DNA from: Phycomyces nitens
Taxonomy: Eukaryota > Mucoromycota > Mucoromycetes > Mucorales > Phycomycetaceae
DNA: 64,000 bases
Assembly: GCA_022702545.1 (NCBI GenBank)
Contig: JAHRBC010000004.1
Span: forward strand, 5,300,001-5,364,000
Reading direction: 5' to 3'
Below the pieces are notes generated by a model. It was not told the DNA's origin, searched no databases, and was given only the letters and a program-made list of their open reading frames with translations. The position numbers and the translations under genes were made by a program. Shown here piece after piece: positions 1 to 11,600 of this stretch (positions are counted from its first letter, which is position 1; every line of letters starts with the position of its first letter).

Positions 1-72
1 CGATATTATATGCCATGCATTGTGTCAATTTCACACTAATTTTTGGTTTATTTTCACAACATATCAATTTGT

Positions 73-1452
73 CTAGATACCCAACTCTTCTTTGAATCTT
101 CTCACAGTCTCTGCATCAGCACTGTTCTTTAGGACGTCATCACTCAACTTTATGACACGCTTTCCATTGCACTCGCTCATCTTGATTACAATGTTCAAAG
201 GCTTGCTCTTTTGACTAGGGTCACTGGCCTTCTTGAAATCATTTGTCAGAGAAGTGCCAATACCAAAACTAGCCTTGATGCCTGCCTTCTCCGACAGACT
301 AACGAGCTGAACAGCGCGTTTGACATCCAATGCATCTGAGAATACAATCATCTTTGTGCTTGGGTCAACGCCAATAGACTTGTAATGGTCTACAATAGTG
401 GAAATAAACTTGATTGCATCTCCAGAATCTTGGCGGACTGCAATATACTTGTCTGCAAGGTCCTTGTTGAAGTCCTGGAGGAATACCTTGGTTGTGAAAG
501 TATCCGTGAGAGCAATACCGAGGTTGCCTTGATAAGTCTCGTACCAACGCTCGAGTGTGGTACGATTAGCATGCTTAATGCCTTCAAGAGCAGATACTGC
601 CATAAAGAACTCATGGGCTAATAAAAGAAATGAACAGTGAGCGGTCGATTCTTGTTTGTTTTTTTATAAATAATAAAGATGTGTGTGTATACATATGTAT
701 AAGTGTGTGTATTTTACCAAGTGTGCCAATTGCTCTGACACCGTACTTCTTGGCAAGGTAAACGTTACTTGTGCCTGTGACGCCACCCTTGATGTCAGGA
801 TTCTCCTTCAAGAGTGCTTGGTATTCGGCATGGATAGCACCCATTACAATGTCGTGGGTCTTGAAATCACGGCGTCTACGAGTACCAAACTCAGAAAAAT
901 GACAGCCATTGGTCACCAAAGCTCTTGTCTTTTCCTTGGCCTGTTCTTCCTGACCATCGTAGGTCCAATCCCGGTCAACGAAGCGGAAATAGGCTTCGGA
1001 AATCAAGGCAAGTACAGGCACTTCATATAGAATTGTCTCATGCCACAGACCCTTGATGGTCAAGCTGAGGGTTTCGGTACTGGCATCAAACTGTGCGTGA
1101 ATCTGTTCCTGAGGACGGAAGCGGAATTTGGCAAGGTAGTCTATGTAGCTCTGATCGAAAAAGGGGAAACTGGCCATATATTCGCGCTCATCAGCTGTGA
1201 GGACAAGAGACTCCATAACTAATGGTATTTAATTAGTACGCTTGTTGGTCTATATTTTATATGCTTCCTACGGTTAATTTGTTCCTTGAGCCAGTTAAAG
1301 GCCTCTTGGTTCAGACTAAGCTCCTTTTCGCGGTTGGTAAACTGATAGACAACCTGAGCATCCTTGTAATGCTGAAGAGCACAATGCTGCATGGTGAACT
1401 TGTAAAGGTCATTATCGAGAATAGAGGCAAGTGCCATTTGTGATTGCTCCAT
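73..1452 (-). CDS. NPT1: nicotinate phosphoribosyltransferase (3 exons)
   Basis: Converts nicotinate and PRPP to nicotinate mononucleotide in the NAD salvage (Preiss-Handler) pathway; cytosolic or nuclear in fungi. Exons read on the minus strand are 1452-1272, 1218-718 and 617-73. The joins keep one frame and give 408 residues, close to the usual fungal length. The N-terminus carries the family signature SILDNDLYKFTMQHC. The last exon carries YIAVRQDSGDAIKF near residue 270 and SFGIGTSLTND near residue 340, typical of the phosphoribosyl-binding part. Introns are 53 and 100 bases with GT-AG ends. An in-frame Met nine codons upstream (1479) is possible, but the start at MEQSQMALAS fits the family better. 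The gene looks intact and nothing is odd about it. Family assignment is very secure; the exact start is less so. Confidence 0.95.
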
Positions 1453-2054
1453 CGTGATGCGCAGTCGATGGAATATCAAGGAATTGTCGGGAAAAGTTTC
1501 CCCTGGTTATATGCTTTGTTCAAGCCAGTCACGACAAGAGAGATCAAAGAAGAATGTCAAATTGGGTTGCAGTCACAATGATTCTCGAAAGAAAGGCCAA
1601 TCAAAATTGATGCTTTGTGTCAAGTAATAAAGTAGATAGTCTACCGTGTACTCCATAGCACAGACCTGTCAACTCTTTAAATGGTTATGGAAATCCTTGG
1701 CATAAATATTATTGTTCAGAAACACTTGGAGATTTCACATCCTTTTTATCCGACACAATGGGTCATTCGATCTCCAAGTCTACAGTTCAAAAAACTATTG
1801 GTAGAACCATCATGAATTTTTATAAGGTGGATAAAAGTTACAGTCCTTCAAAGTAGATAAGAAAAAGCAATTAACATTTGGTAATTACTTTAATAAAGTC
1901 AATCCGAGATGGGATCGCGTCATTTGTGGTGAGGAGCCAAGATTTCTGTTTTTTTTTTCCTAAATACAGAAAAATAATGCACAAAATGCGATGATTATGC
2001 TCATTTATATAGCGATCGGTACATTCTTACTATTAAGGTAAAGAATGGTTCAAT
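1453..2054. other. intergenic, no feature seen
   Basis: AT-rich upstream region of the nicotinate phosphoribosyltransferase gene. It should hold that gene's promoter, but I see no clear TATA box or other motif, and no coding pattern on either strand. Confidence 0.5.
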
Positions 2055-2698
2055 TTTACCAATAAAATATTAATGCTTGAGACAGAATTATAATAAAAGT
2101 ATTGATATCCCTGGTATCTTGCCAGTAAAGTCAAATAAATCATAGTATACTATTAATATTTGTTTTTGACTATTTGAATGGTACGACTAATGACATACTG
2201 AAGCAGATAAAAAAAGGGGTAAAATAGATAAAACAAAAAAGTGGGATATTTCATCTGACAAAATATTAATGATTAGGACGGAATTACGATGAAATAAATG
2301 ATGTCTCTGCTATTTTAACAGAAATGTCAAATAAATCATGGTATACTATTACTATTCGTTCTTAACTATTTGGACGGTACGACTAATGACATACTGAAAC
2401 AGATCGAAAAAGGGGTAATAAAAAAATGATTAAAAAAAAACAAACAAGGGGTTCATTTTGCCCATATATGTTAATAAATGAAGAGAAAATATGAGCAAGC
2501 TTTATTTTTTTATTACCCCTTTTTTGATCTGTTTCAGTATGTCATTAGTCGTACCGTCCAAATAGTTAAGAACGAATAGTAATAGTATACCATGATTTCT
2601 TTGACTTTACTGCTAAAATAGCAGAAAAGTGATTTATTTCATCGTAATTCCGTCTGAAACCTTAATATTTCATCAGACAAGATATCCCATTTTTTAAT
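2055..2698. repeat. fold-back (long inverted repeat) element with a third, direct copy
   Basis: Three related units of about 160-190 bases. Units at about 2060-2225 and 2245-2418 lie in the same orientation. A unit at about 2508-2695 is their reverse complement. The second and third form long inverted arms around a spacer of about 90 bases. Shared landmarks are GGTACGACTAATGACATACT (the middle of each arm), GACGGAATTACGATGAAATA (outer part) and a GGGATAT end. Arms B and C are nearly identical over about 150 bases. There is no coding capacity. This looks like a non-autonomous fold-back or MITE-type element that was partly duplicated. Confidence 0.8.
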
Positions 2699-3973
2699 AG
2701 CAATTTTAAATGTCCGATACCATTATTTACTATGATATATATCGAACAAGTGAGCGTAATACTCTTATATGCAAAGACGTTGTACTTTGACCTTACTTGA
2801 TTCAACGCATATTGCTTCCTAGAATATATTGAATAAAATTATATTTATTCTCTTCTCTCTTTATGGTTAATTATTTTTTATATTCCACAAAAATCATGGT
2901 GGCTATTAAAACAAGACCAACCTGAAAATTATCTAAAAGCTAAGATTACTAGTAAGAATATATAAATATACTCGAAACAAATACTATTTAATGTTACAGA
3001 ATGTATACGATGAAAACCTTTTTTTCAAGCTATACATACATCTTAATAATGCATTGGTATATCTCATATAGCTTTTGCCATTCATCAATCGCTACAAATA
3101 TATTGCGGTTAGAAAAAGAAGCGATCATATAAACGGAGTATATCATTTTGTACTGCTTATCAGTATATTTTATGCTTGTTAATCAGTATGCCAAGCATCT
3201 TGCCTTAAATTATTACACTACAAGGAATATTTAGATATAAACATTATTCACATACTTGAACTTCATTTTCACATAAAAATGAAAACTGGCATTCGATGTA
3301 ACCAGTTGACAGGTAAGGATAATCCCATTGAAAGTACCAAAGAATCTGTGAGAAAGGTCAAGATATGTGATTGTCAAGGTTAGATTCGCTATTCCATGAC
3401 TTTATTTCCTTGCTGTAAGGATAGAAACCTACTTTAAATATCTTGAAAATACTTTTGTATGAACGTTTATCTATCAATGTGTGAATGATTTATTAAGAGT
3501 TGGAGAATAGTTGGTGGAAACAGTACGTAACCATAATTGGTACGTCATCAAGGGTAGCCTATCTACTTTATAATCCTTTCTTTATCATATTCCCTTTTAT
3601 TATTTCTTTATAAAACTATACTGATACCAAATAAAATAAAACGGCTAATAAAGCCGGACAAAATCTCGATTTTTTTTTTAAAAAAAAGGTAGCAATGTCC
3701 ATTTATTCTCAAGAATGCTTAACATTGACATCAAATGAAATACTCATTTGAATAAGCAAAGTAACTTGAAGACTTATATAAACCTTGCTAGGGTACTCAA
3801 GTTACATTGTTACCAAGAAAAAGATAGAAATTGCATCCGAATTTTATGAACTGCCATTGATGACATTTTTGACCACAATCTGCCGAGATAAAGTAGCCTA
3901 AAATTCAAAAAAAAAAAACGGCAGTTATGTTTCCATTATCTTCAGAGCCGTCATTTCTGTTGCCTTAATGGCT
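2699..3973. other. AT-rich intergenic, no feature seen
   Basis: Very AT-rich with short homopolymers and stop codons in all frames. I see no gene, repeat or RNA that I can support. Confidence 0.5.
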
Positions 3974-4214
3974 ACCAGTAAAGAATCAAGCAAAAAGCAA
4001 AAAAAATCGACAAGGTATATTAATATAATAAACTTTTAACGTAACCCGAGTTTCTCAGTGTAAATCAAAAAGCTATTTAACAGAAACAAAGTAGTTCACC
4101 CAATATCTCCAGATACTTCATGCTATCCCAAATGTTATGTTGAAAATACTAAAAGCGAGGATGACTATGATAATATGTTTAATACCAAAGACGATGTGTG
4201 TATCTCTTATTACC
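3974..4214 (+). pseudogene. truncated duplicate of part of the orphan gene at 6425-8355
   Basis: About 240 bases closely match 6885-7129, inside the orphan gene downstream. The match covers the last codons of its first exon, the following intron with donor and acceptor still recognisable, and the start of exon 2 encoding a peptide like PDTSCYPKCYVENTK. Similarity stops abruptly at both ends: neither the first 150 codons nor the later exons are present. The matching reading frame is interrupted, so this is a non-functional fragment. It lies on the same strand as its parent, about 2.9 kb upstream. Confidence 0.8.
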
Positions 4215-4609
4215 AGATTGTTGTATTTGGTATGATTATGTTGTAAATAGTGGTTATGAGACCACTGTCGTGTGGATCAGTTGTGACTAAACTTTTCTAT
4301 TTATTTATTTATGTAGCATCCTCAGTTGTCGCTCACGTTCTTTGAGAAATATATCATTTTGAAATGTGCCATTCCATTTGGTATTCCAATTTATTTAACA
4401 ATTACAGCTAGGAAATTGTTCTGTGAAGATAAATATTCTACCGAAATAACCCCATAATAAGAAATCAACCTCCAAATTTTCAATTCGTTGTCCTAAAAAA
4501 AAGCTACAAATCAACTTCTTTAACCTATATCTTCTAAACAAAGATAAAAAATACATCAAACTTTGGTTTTGTAATTTGAGGTGTATATATATATTGTAAT
4601 AAAATAGTA
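4215..4609. other. AT-rich spacer, no feature seen
   Basis: AT-rich spacer between the truncated gene fragment and the Tc1/mariner relic. I see no coding pattern. Confidence 0.5.
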
Positions 4610-5395
4610 AATATTGTCAATAAATCCCTTTCTCTTTCCAACTTTGGCTTTTAAAGCGTGTCAAACATATTCGATCAGGCTGAGATCAGGACTTTGGGAT
4701 GGCCAGTATAGCAAGTGACACTATTTAAAAAAAATGAACATGCTATCATGTTTTTCGCTCGAATTCTGGTACCAGGAATTAAAGTCCTTTGACAAAAAAT
4801 TGAAATAGGCGTCTTGGTCAGCAGACCCTTTAAGAAAAGATAAAGGGCCAAGACCACCACAAAACCTTTTCTATACTTTTTAATTATAAGAGTATGTCTT
4901 TCTTTGTGTCTCTCATCAGGTTAATGGATCATATATGAGTCAGAACCATTACCTTCCACTGTGAATCTGGATTCATCTGGCAATGGCACTCTACTCCAAT
5001 CCTCAGTGCTAAAGTTGGTCCCAGATCCATCCCAATGTAGCCAATTTTTCTTTTGTTTGCTAATCATGTTTGACTTGAATATAGGCTTATGATATCTGAA
5101 GCCATTTACTCTCAAAGATCTGCTAAATGTTTTTTCTATAGACAGTGGCATCTGCAGCCACCAAATTTTCTTGCTGGTAAGAAAAACTTTCAAATGTATT
5201 CCGCCTCGAACTCAAACAAAGACTCGTAACATATGTACCATTAATTTTGTTTGGTTTTCCGGGCCTAGGTTTCGTATTAGCTATACCAGTTTATTTCCAG
5301 GATTTGATGGTGGTATTAATTGTCTATCGAGGGATGGTTATGTAATTTGCAATCTCGGCTGGGCTATGGTTGGCGTTAGATAGCCAAATAATGTC
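4610..5395 (-). pseudogene. Tc1/mariner transposase relic
   Basis: A decayed cut-and-paste transposase read on the minus strand. Pieces recognisable from 5' to 3' are: a helix-turn-helix region ending PRPGKPNKING (about 5240-5270); RSLRVNGFRYHKPIFKS (about 5080-5130); DWSRVPLPDESRF with the first catalytic Asp (about 4960-5000); GLGPLSFLKGSADQDAYFNF (about 4790-4855); and YWPSQSPDLSLIEYV (about 4660-4705), the third catalytic region. Frameshifts and stops separate these pieces. The segment that should carry the second catalytic Asp (QDNAxCH-like) is missing: the protein jumps from MFIFFK to a stop just before YWPSQSP. Terminal inverted repeats were not identified. The element is certainly inactive. 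Confidence 0.88.
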
Positions 5396-5406
5396 ACAAT
5401 ACCTAA

Positions 5407-6285
5407 ACTCAAATAACTTATACTTTTCAAACATTATAGGTGGCTCACAAATGGTAAAAAGAAAAGCATAGCATATTAACATGAGTGGCATAAATCGCTC
5501 GAATTGTATATACCCTTCAAGAATATTTAAATAGAATATATTCTTAGTCTGTATACTTTAAACAAACACTCCAAGTGAGCTGGTACTTACCAAGACATCG
5601 ATATAGAATAATATTTCATACATACACAAACATCGGCACACGTTCAGATCGCCTAATCTCTAACAGACCTCAATGGCTGCTTAGAACAATGTGCACTCGC
5701 TCAAAACTTGTACTTTTTCAAACACCATAAGCGGTTCACAAATGGTAAAAAAAAAGAAAAAGCATAGTAGATTCACATGAGTGATGCAAGGTAAGTAATT
5801 CCAATATTGCGTAACAGTCTAATAAGCTTTATGCCGGCACACGTTCAGATCGCCTAATCTCTAACAGACCTCAATGGCTGCTTAGAACAATGTGCACTCG
5901 CTCAATACTTGTACTTTTCAAACACCATAAGCGGCTCACAAATGGTAAAAAAGAAAAGCATAGCAGATTCACATGAGTGGCATAAAGCGCTCGAATTGTA
6001 TATACCTTTTAAGAATATTTAAAGGCAATAGATTTTTAGTGTACATACTTTAACTAGACACTCCAAGTGAGCTGGTACTTACTACAGAGGTACGGATTAA
6101 GATGCCATACACACACACACACACAAACATCGGCACACGTTCAGATCGCCTAATCTCTAACAGACCTCAATGGCTGCTTAGAACAATGCGCACTCGCTCA
6201 ACACTTGTACTTTTCAAATACCATAGGTGGCTCAAATGGTAAGAAGAAAAACATAGCAGATTCACATGAGTGATGCAAGGTGGTC
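5407..6285 (+). repeat. about four imperfect direct repeats upstream of the orphan gene
   Basis: Units begin near 5407, 5633, 5834 and 6128. Units 2-4 share CGGCACACGTTCAGATCGCC, CTCTAACAGACCTCAATGGC and GCTTAGAACAATG. All four share a later block with GTACTTTTCAAA or similar, CTCACAAATGGTAA, AGCATAGCAGATT and ACATGAGTG. Units 1 and 3 continue into CGCTCGAATTGTATATACC and CTCCAAGTGAGCTGGTACTTA. The array has no coding potential and ends about 140 bases before the start codon of the orphan gene, so it overlaps where a promoter would lie. Confidence 0.8.
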
Positions 6286-6424
6286 TTGGAGATCAAACAT
6301 GTTTGCGTTAACGCGATATATTTACAACTCACACAAATTAAATGTCAGACAATGACGTATATATTTTTAATAAGTCTCGCTCATATGCGTAAGATCCTCT
6401 TTTATTTGCTTTACTTGACAAGAA

Positions 6425-8355
6425 ATGTCCACAACACCACCCAAAATACCCAAGCCTTACACGACTATTAAAGATTACAAGACACCCGATAGGTTAAGAC
6501 AGGCCTTGGAATTACCTTGTTACTTGTTTACTGGCGAATTGCAAAACTGGGGCAAGATTCCCGAATTGTTAGATGCGTATTTTAAAGCATCAGTTGTTAT
6601 TGAAAAGAATGGCCATGCTTTGTTAAACACCATCACCAGCTTCCTAAAGAAGATTGAAAATAGCGAAGAAACGACCAAAGCTGTACAAAATTACTGTGCC
6701 CGCTTGGAGACTTTTCTTGGCAACAAATCTGTCAAAAACCAATTTATGGGTTTATATGGATTGAAAGAAATCGAATGGAGAGAAAAGAGAAGCAAAGACA
6801 GCCTAAGATCAGAAACAAGGATTGCAAGCAATACAATTATAGCTAAAAGAATCCAAGAGGTTGGTGAACAAACCACCAGTAAAGAATCAAGCAAAAAGCA
6901 AAAAATCGAAAAGGTATATCCATACGATAAGCTTCTTTCAACGTAACCCGAGCTTCTCACAGATGTGTAAATCAAAAAAAAAAGCTGTTTGATGAAGAAG
7001 ATAAAGTAGTTTATCCAATACCACCAGATACTTCATGCTATCCCAAATGCTATGTTGAAAATACTAAATGCGAGGACGACTACGATAATATGTTTAGTAC
7101 CAAAGACGATGTGTGTATCTCTTATTACCTGACTATCGCGCTTTATTCATTTACTTTTATTCAGACTTTTGGAATAACGGTTGTTAAAGAAAAAAACATT
7201 TATCGGTTCCAACCTCCTGCGAAACACGTAGTCTCACCATATAAACCAATCATACAAGCTGAAGATTTATCAGCTATCAAATACTACTTTGATATATGTA
7301 TAAGCACGGCTGAATCAGAAGCATCCAATGAAGCCAAAGCTGAATATGAGACTATGATGCAGGAACAAAATGATTTACAAAGCTTGAAGAGCTTGGGATC
7401 AGACATCATGGATTGGGTCACAAAGATTATAAGTTGGCCTGAAAGTGATATGTTCAAGAACCTGGGAACTGTTCCTGACCTCCCATTCCTGAATTTTATA
7501 AAATTTACCATGGTCGACTTCCTCCTGAATAGCATGCAAGCAAAGACATATAGCCAAAATGATGAAAGAACTGCTTATTGCGAAATCTTCATTCCTATCT
7601 TCAAGGCATTTGGAAACACGACAAAGAAGCTGAAATATGTCTGGTAGACATTAGATAATAATAAAAATAGAGGTGTACTAATGACAACAAAACTCTAGGT
7701 GTGAGAAGAAAGCAAAGGACTCTGATTATCTATGGCTTGTGTCAAACAACTTTGCTAAAGATAAGGGTACCATCAAGCTACTTGACGGCATCGGAAGGAT
7801 GGTTGATAAAGAATTAAACTATCTTCTTATTGAATCATCTGGGTAGGGTAAATGGATTACTGTAATACTATATACTAACATCTTTTTTCCCAAAGATTCA
7901 ATAATACAAACATCTTGTCCCACACTTTGAATGACACTTTAAAGAACATGAAGAGTGGCTCTGACAACTTAAAGTCATTTGTATCAAACTACAAAAAAGC
8001 TTCTTTCAATACGATGAAGAAGACCCGGGTCTATACTTGCCATATAATCCAAAACAAGATGACCTTGGTTCGATACCGAATCAAGTCTGCTTCCCAGTGG
8101 CAAGTTGTTGAATGTCGCTCTGCATCTATTCCCCTCTCTTTCTCTGGAATAGTTCATTATACCAAAGTGTTTGAACTCTTTGCTTTTCTGCTGGTGAGTG
8201 TCTATAGAATGATATGACAATATTCTTGCTAATAACATGATTTTTTTTAGAATGATATAAATGAGCAAGATAAAGTATTCCGTCAGTTGGATATGGAGTC
8301 TCTGGGGTTGATCCAAGTACCCCAAGAGGAAACTGTTGGTCACCTTTTAATGTAA
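6425..8355 (+). CDS. uncharacterised lineage-specific protein, 5 candidate exons (one frame problem)
   Basis: I do not know the function. Supported exons are 6425-6913, 6963-7643, 7699-7842, 7896-8193 and 8251-8355. The last three joins keep one frame, and the third intron has a TACTAAC branch site (7873-7879). Visible features are a proline-rich N-terminus (MSTTPPKIPKPYTT), a basic Lys/Ser-rich end to exon 1, DERTAYCEIFIPIFKAFGN at the end of exon 2, LLDGIGRMVDKELNYLLIES in exon 3, and VVECRSASIPLSF then KVFELFAFLL in exon 4. This pattern resembles uncharacterised proteins I associate with mucoralean genomes; that is memory, not a search. Exon 1 and exon 2 do not join in frame unless one base is absent from a run of ten A (6974-6983). 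So this is a recent pseudogene, a sequencing error, or two separate models. Partial copies lie at 3974-4214 and, inverted, at 8471-8623. Confidence 0.6.
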
Positions 8356-8470
8356 GACTTACAACAGTTTAACCTATCTTGCTATTATGGTAAAAGGCGA
8401 AAGATTTATCCGATCCGATTACAAGACAGAGACAATATTGTTATTATGGTGCATTTTTTTTTGCTAAATA

Positions 8471-8623
8471 ACCAGCAGAAAAGCAAAGAGTTCAAATACT
8501 TTGGTATAGTAAACTATTCCAGAGAAAGAGAGGGGAATAGATGCAGAGCGACATTCAACAACTTGCCACTGGGAAGCAGACTTGATTCGGTATCGAACCA
8601 AGGTCATCTTCATCGTATTGAAA
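8471..8623 (-). repeat. inverted partial copy of the orphan gene's fourth exon
   Basis: Near-perfect reverse complement of 8004-8195, which is the end of exon 4 including its splice donor. About 38 bases corresponding to roughly 8017-8054 are missing from the copy. It faces its parent about 275 bases away, with the final intron and last exon in between. The antisense peptide still reads like MTLVRYRIKSASQWQVVECR, so the copy is young. Confidence 0.9.
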
Positions 8624-11600
8624 AAAAAAGATGATATTCTAGATTCATTAGCATTAGTATATTTAATCTGCTCAAAAGCCAAAGCGACTGCTTATCAGTG
8701 TTTCTTACTTTACTTTGGTCGACCCTTTTGCAAGCATGCTTTATAATAGTCAAAAACAGAGATTATTAAAAATTGCAACAGTTATTTGAAAAGCCAGTTC
8801 TTTTTTTTATTTCAATTAGAAAAACTGTTTAAAGGTTGGGTTTTTCCATTTGTCATTTTCAATACTATTACAGCTGTCTTTGTAAGAAAATGAATATCTT
8901 GTTTACAAAGCAGCCAAATCCAAAAATATTTTGTTGAAAACTTTACCTTAAAAAAAGAAAGAAAGAGTGTGTGTATGTAACCTGTGTCATTCCAGCAACA
9001 CTGGGGATCTCGATCGTTTTAGTGAATAAACATGCTTTGCGCTGTTATTCTACCCTTGTCAATGTGGCTACCTCGAAAAAGTCCCTCTATTTATCTCTAA
9101 TCTTGCCAAGTAGCCTTTCTTTTCTACCTTTTATGCCTATATCTTTTCTTATAATTATCTATCCACCACATTTACCCCAGAAACCCATCTCCTTTATCTA
9201 AAAAGTAAGGCCTGTTTATTAAAAAAAATCAATAAACCTTGTCTCATACAAAGGTGGTTTTGTCGGTACAGTAATTTTTTTTTACGGTGTAACCCACGGT
9301 GTATCTTTACAAACCAACCAATATCCCCTAGTGTTTACAGTCTTGTTTCTACATGATAAGAAACTAGATATATAGACATATTAAGAGCAATTGTACATAC
9401 TAATATAAATACATGCTTTTCATGTATATATTGATTTCTTTGTCTAGATTAAATGGTTATCATCCAAGAACAAGGAGCACGCTGGATTTACGGAAAGACT
9501 CAAATATATACCGAGACTGGTCTGTGGATTGTCACTTTTTGAGCCGAAACTCGTTTTTTATTTTATCACCTTTTTATTATTATTATTATTATATATTCCA
9601 AGCCCAATAGACAAAATGGAATATGTGGGTATATAGATTGCCATCTGTTTGATTCCCAAACATGATTACCGATCAAGCACGTTTCTTTTTTCTTTTTCTT
9701 TTTTTTTGCAGGTAACTTGTGAGAAAATAGTATTTCTTGATATAATTTGCATACGCCTTGTCTCATTGTGCGAAATAAACTATAAACATTCGCATGTTTT
9801 TTGTTAATCGACAATTGTTGTTTAAAGAAATTGACAGCATTCTAATTATTATTCAATTGGAGTGTCAAGAGCTGATAGAATGTAGAATCAGGGTTTTTAT
9901 ATACATGTGTAAATCTATCTAGATACTTTTATCGATGCTCTATATATAGAGCATTATTCAATAATCAAACCAATTGTGCATGTAAACAACAACAACAGAA
10001 AAACGGCGTGAAAGCATAAAAAGATGTACATGCTTGTCTTGTATCCAAATGGCCAAAAATATAGATAAATCCGTAGGCTGAAAATTAGAATCATAATCGA
10101 AATATCCTTGTCCTCTTTGTTAATTTATCTGATTCATATAGCACAAGATTATTGCTGTCATTGTGTCCAATTATTATGGTCTCTTGAAACTTTCTTGTGT
10201 TATTTTTTCTTGTTTTGAAAAGTAAAATAAAATAAAATATTGGGGGTAACTAGAAAGTTACACTAGAGATAGACGGCCTGAGGTGGCTATAAGCTTCGTC
10301 CTTTTTTTTTCATAAAAAAAACGTAGGTTCCAAGAACATCGGAATATTCAAGTCTTTTTTAGATTTTTCTGGCGTGATTTGTTCAACCCTCTTGAAGAAT
10401 TCACAAGGATTGATTGTAATGAGGCGAATTGTTTGCCTGAATATTGGTATCGACAGTTTGATATGCCCATGATAATTGTATTTTAAATATACATATACAT
10501 ATACATACATACATACATGAGGATGACTGATAGACACCACGGTATCTGACGGATATGGTGAGTATGTCATGGACTTTGTGCACCAATAAAGCGCGGGTTT
10601 ACTTGCGATCTTCATGTCCAAATCAACCATTTCTGGCACCAAAGAGTACAAATAAATAAAGAAATCTAGTGTCACCTATAACAAAAAACGCACAGCAAGG
10701 GTGTAAAAGACGAATGATTAAGGGATTGATTCTTGAATATTTTTTGCTACCGTGGTAGTCTAGGCGGTAAATGGAATGGCTGTATCCAAACAGGTATCAA
10801 TGTTGGACTGTTGAGAAAACAATAAACGGTTTCATTTCCGAGATGTAAAGTGTGAATATGATTATTGTGAGTACAAGCGAGTAAGAAAAAAAAAGTGATT
10901 CATTTATTTTGATTGTGTAAAAAGTATTAGTCTCGTACGCCTTCTGGTGATCTGTTGTGACACTAGGGCAAGCACAATCCTGACCATTGTTAATGCATCT
11001 ATTCAGGTAAATTATTATCAAAAATCTCACTAGCGAAAAAGAGAAAATTGTTGACTTTTATATAATAGGTCACTCAATTGCCAGATCTGTATTTTTAGTG
11101 TGTAATTGTGGCTTGATATTACACAGATAATCTTGGTATAGTGCTTTTGTTATAGTCTTGGGAAAATTCCTGTTAAATCCTAGTCTATTTAAATTATTGG
11201 CTTATTTTATAGAAGCTAGTATTAGGGCATAATATCTAAGCCGAGTAGTGTGTGAATGATGTACAGATGTACTTGGGGTTGGGATAAAGGCAATTATGTA
11301 TTTTGTGAAAAGAAAAAAAAGAAGTTATTCTTGATAAAGCTTGCATTACATAAAGACACCTCCTTTGCCTCCTGTGCGCATACGGAATGAAAAGGTTTGC
11401 ATGATTGAATTCCCTTGACTGGCGAATTATACCTTTTATATATATACACATATATATATATTATTGTAAATGTCGATTGGCTAGAATCACATCTGCAAAG
11501 GAATTGCTTAAAGAGTTAAACTCCTAGACCACATCTCATACAGCATACTAAGATAAGAATTGGTTTCTGGAAATGCTATCTAGCCATCTGTCTATCTATC

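Noticed and set aside
8446..8634. Separate small plus-strand gene
   Set aside because: The sequence is the reverse complement of the orphan gene's exon 4, so the plus-strand frame is an artefact of the inverted copy.
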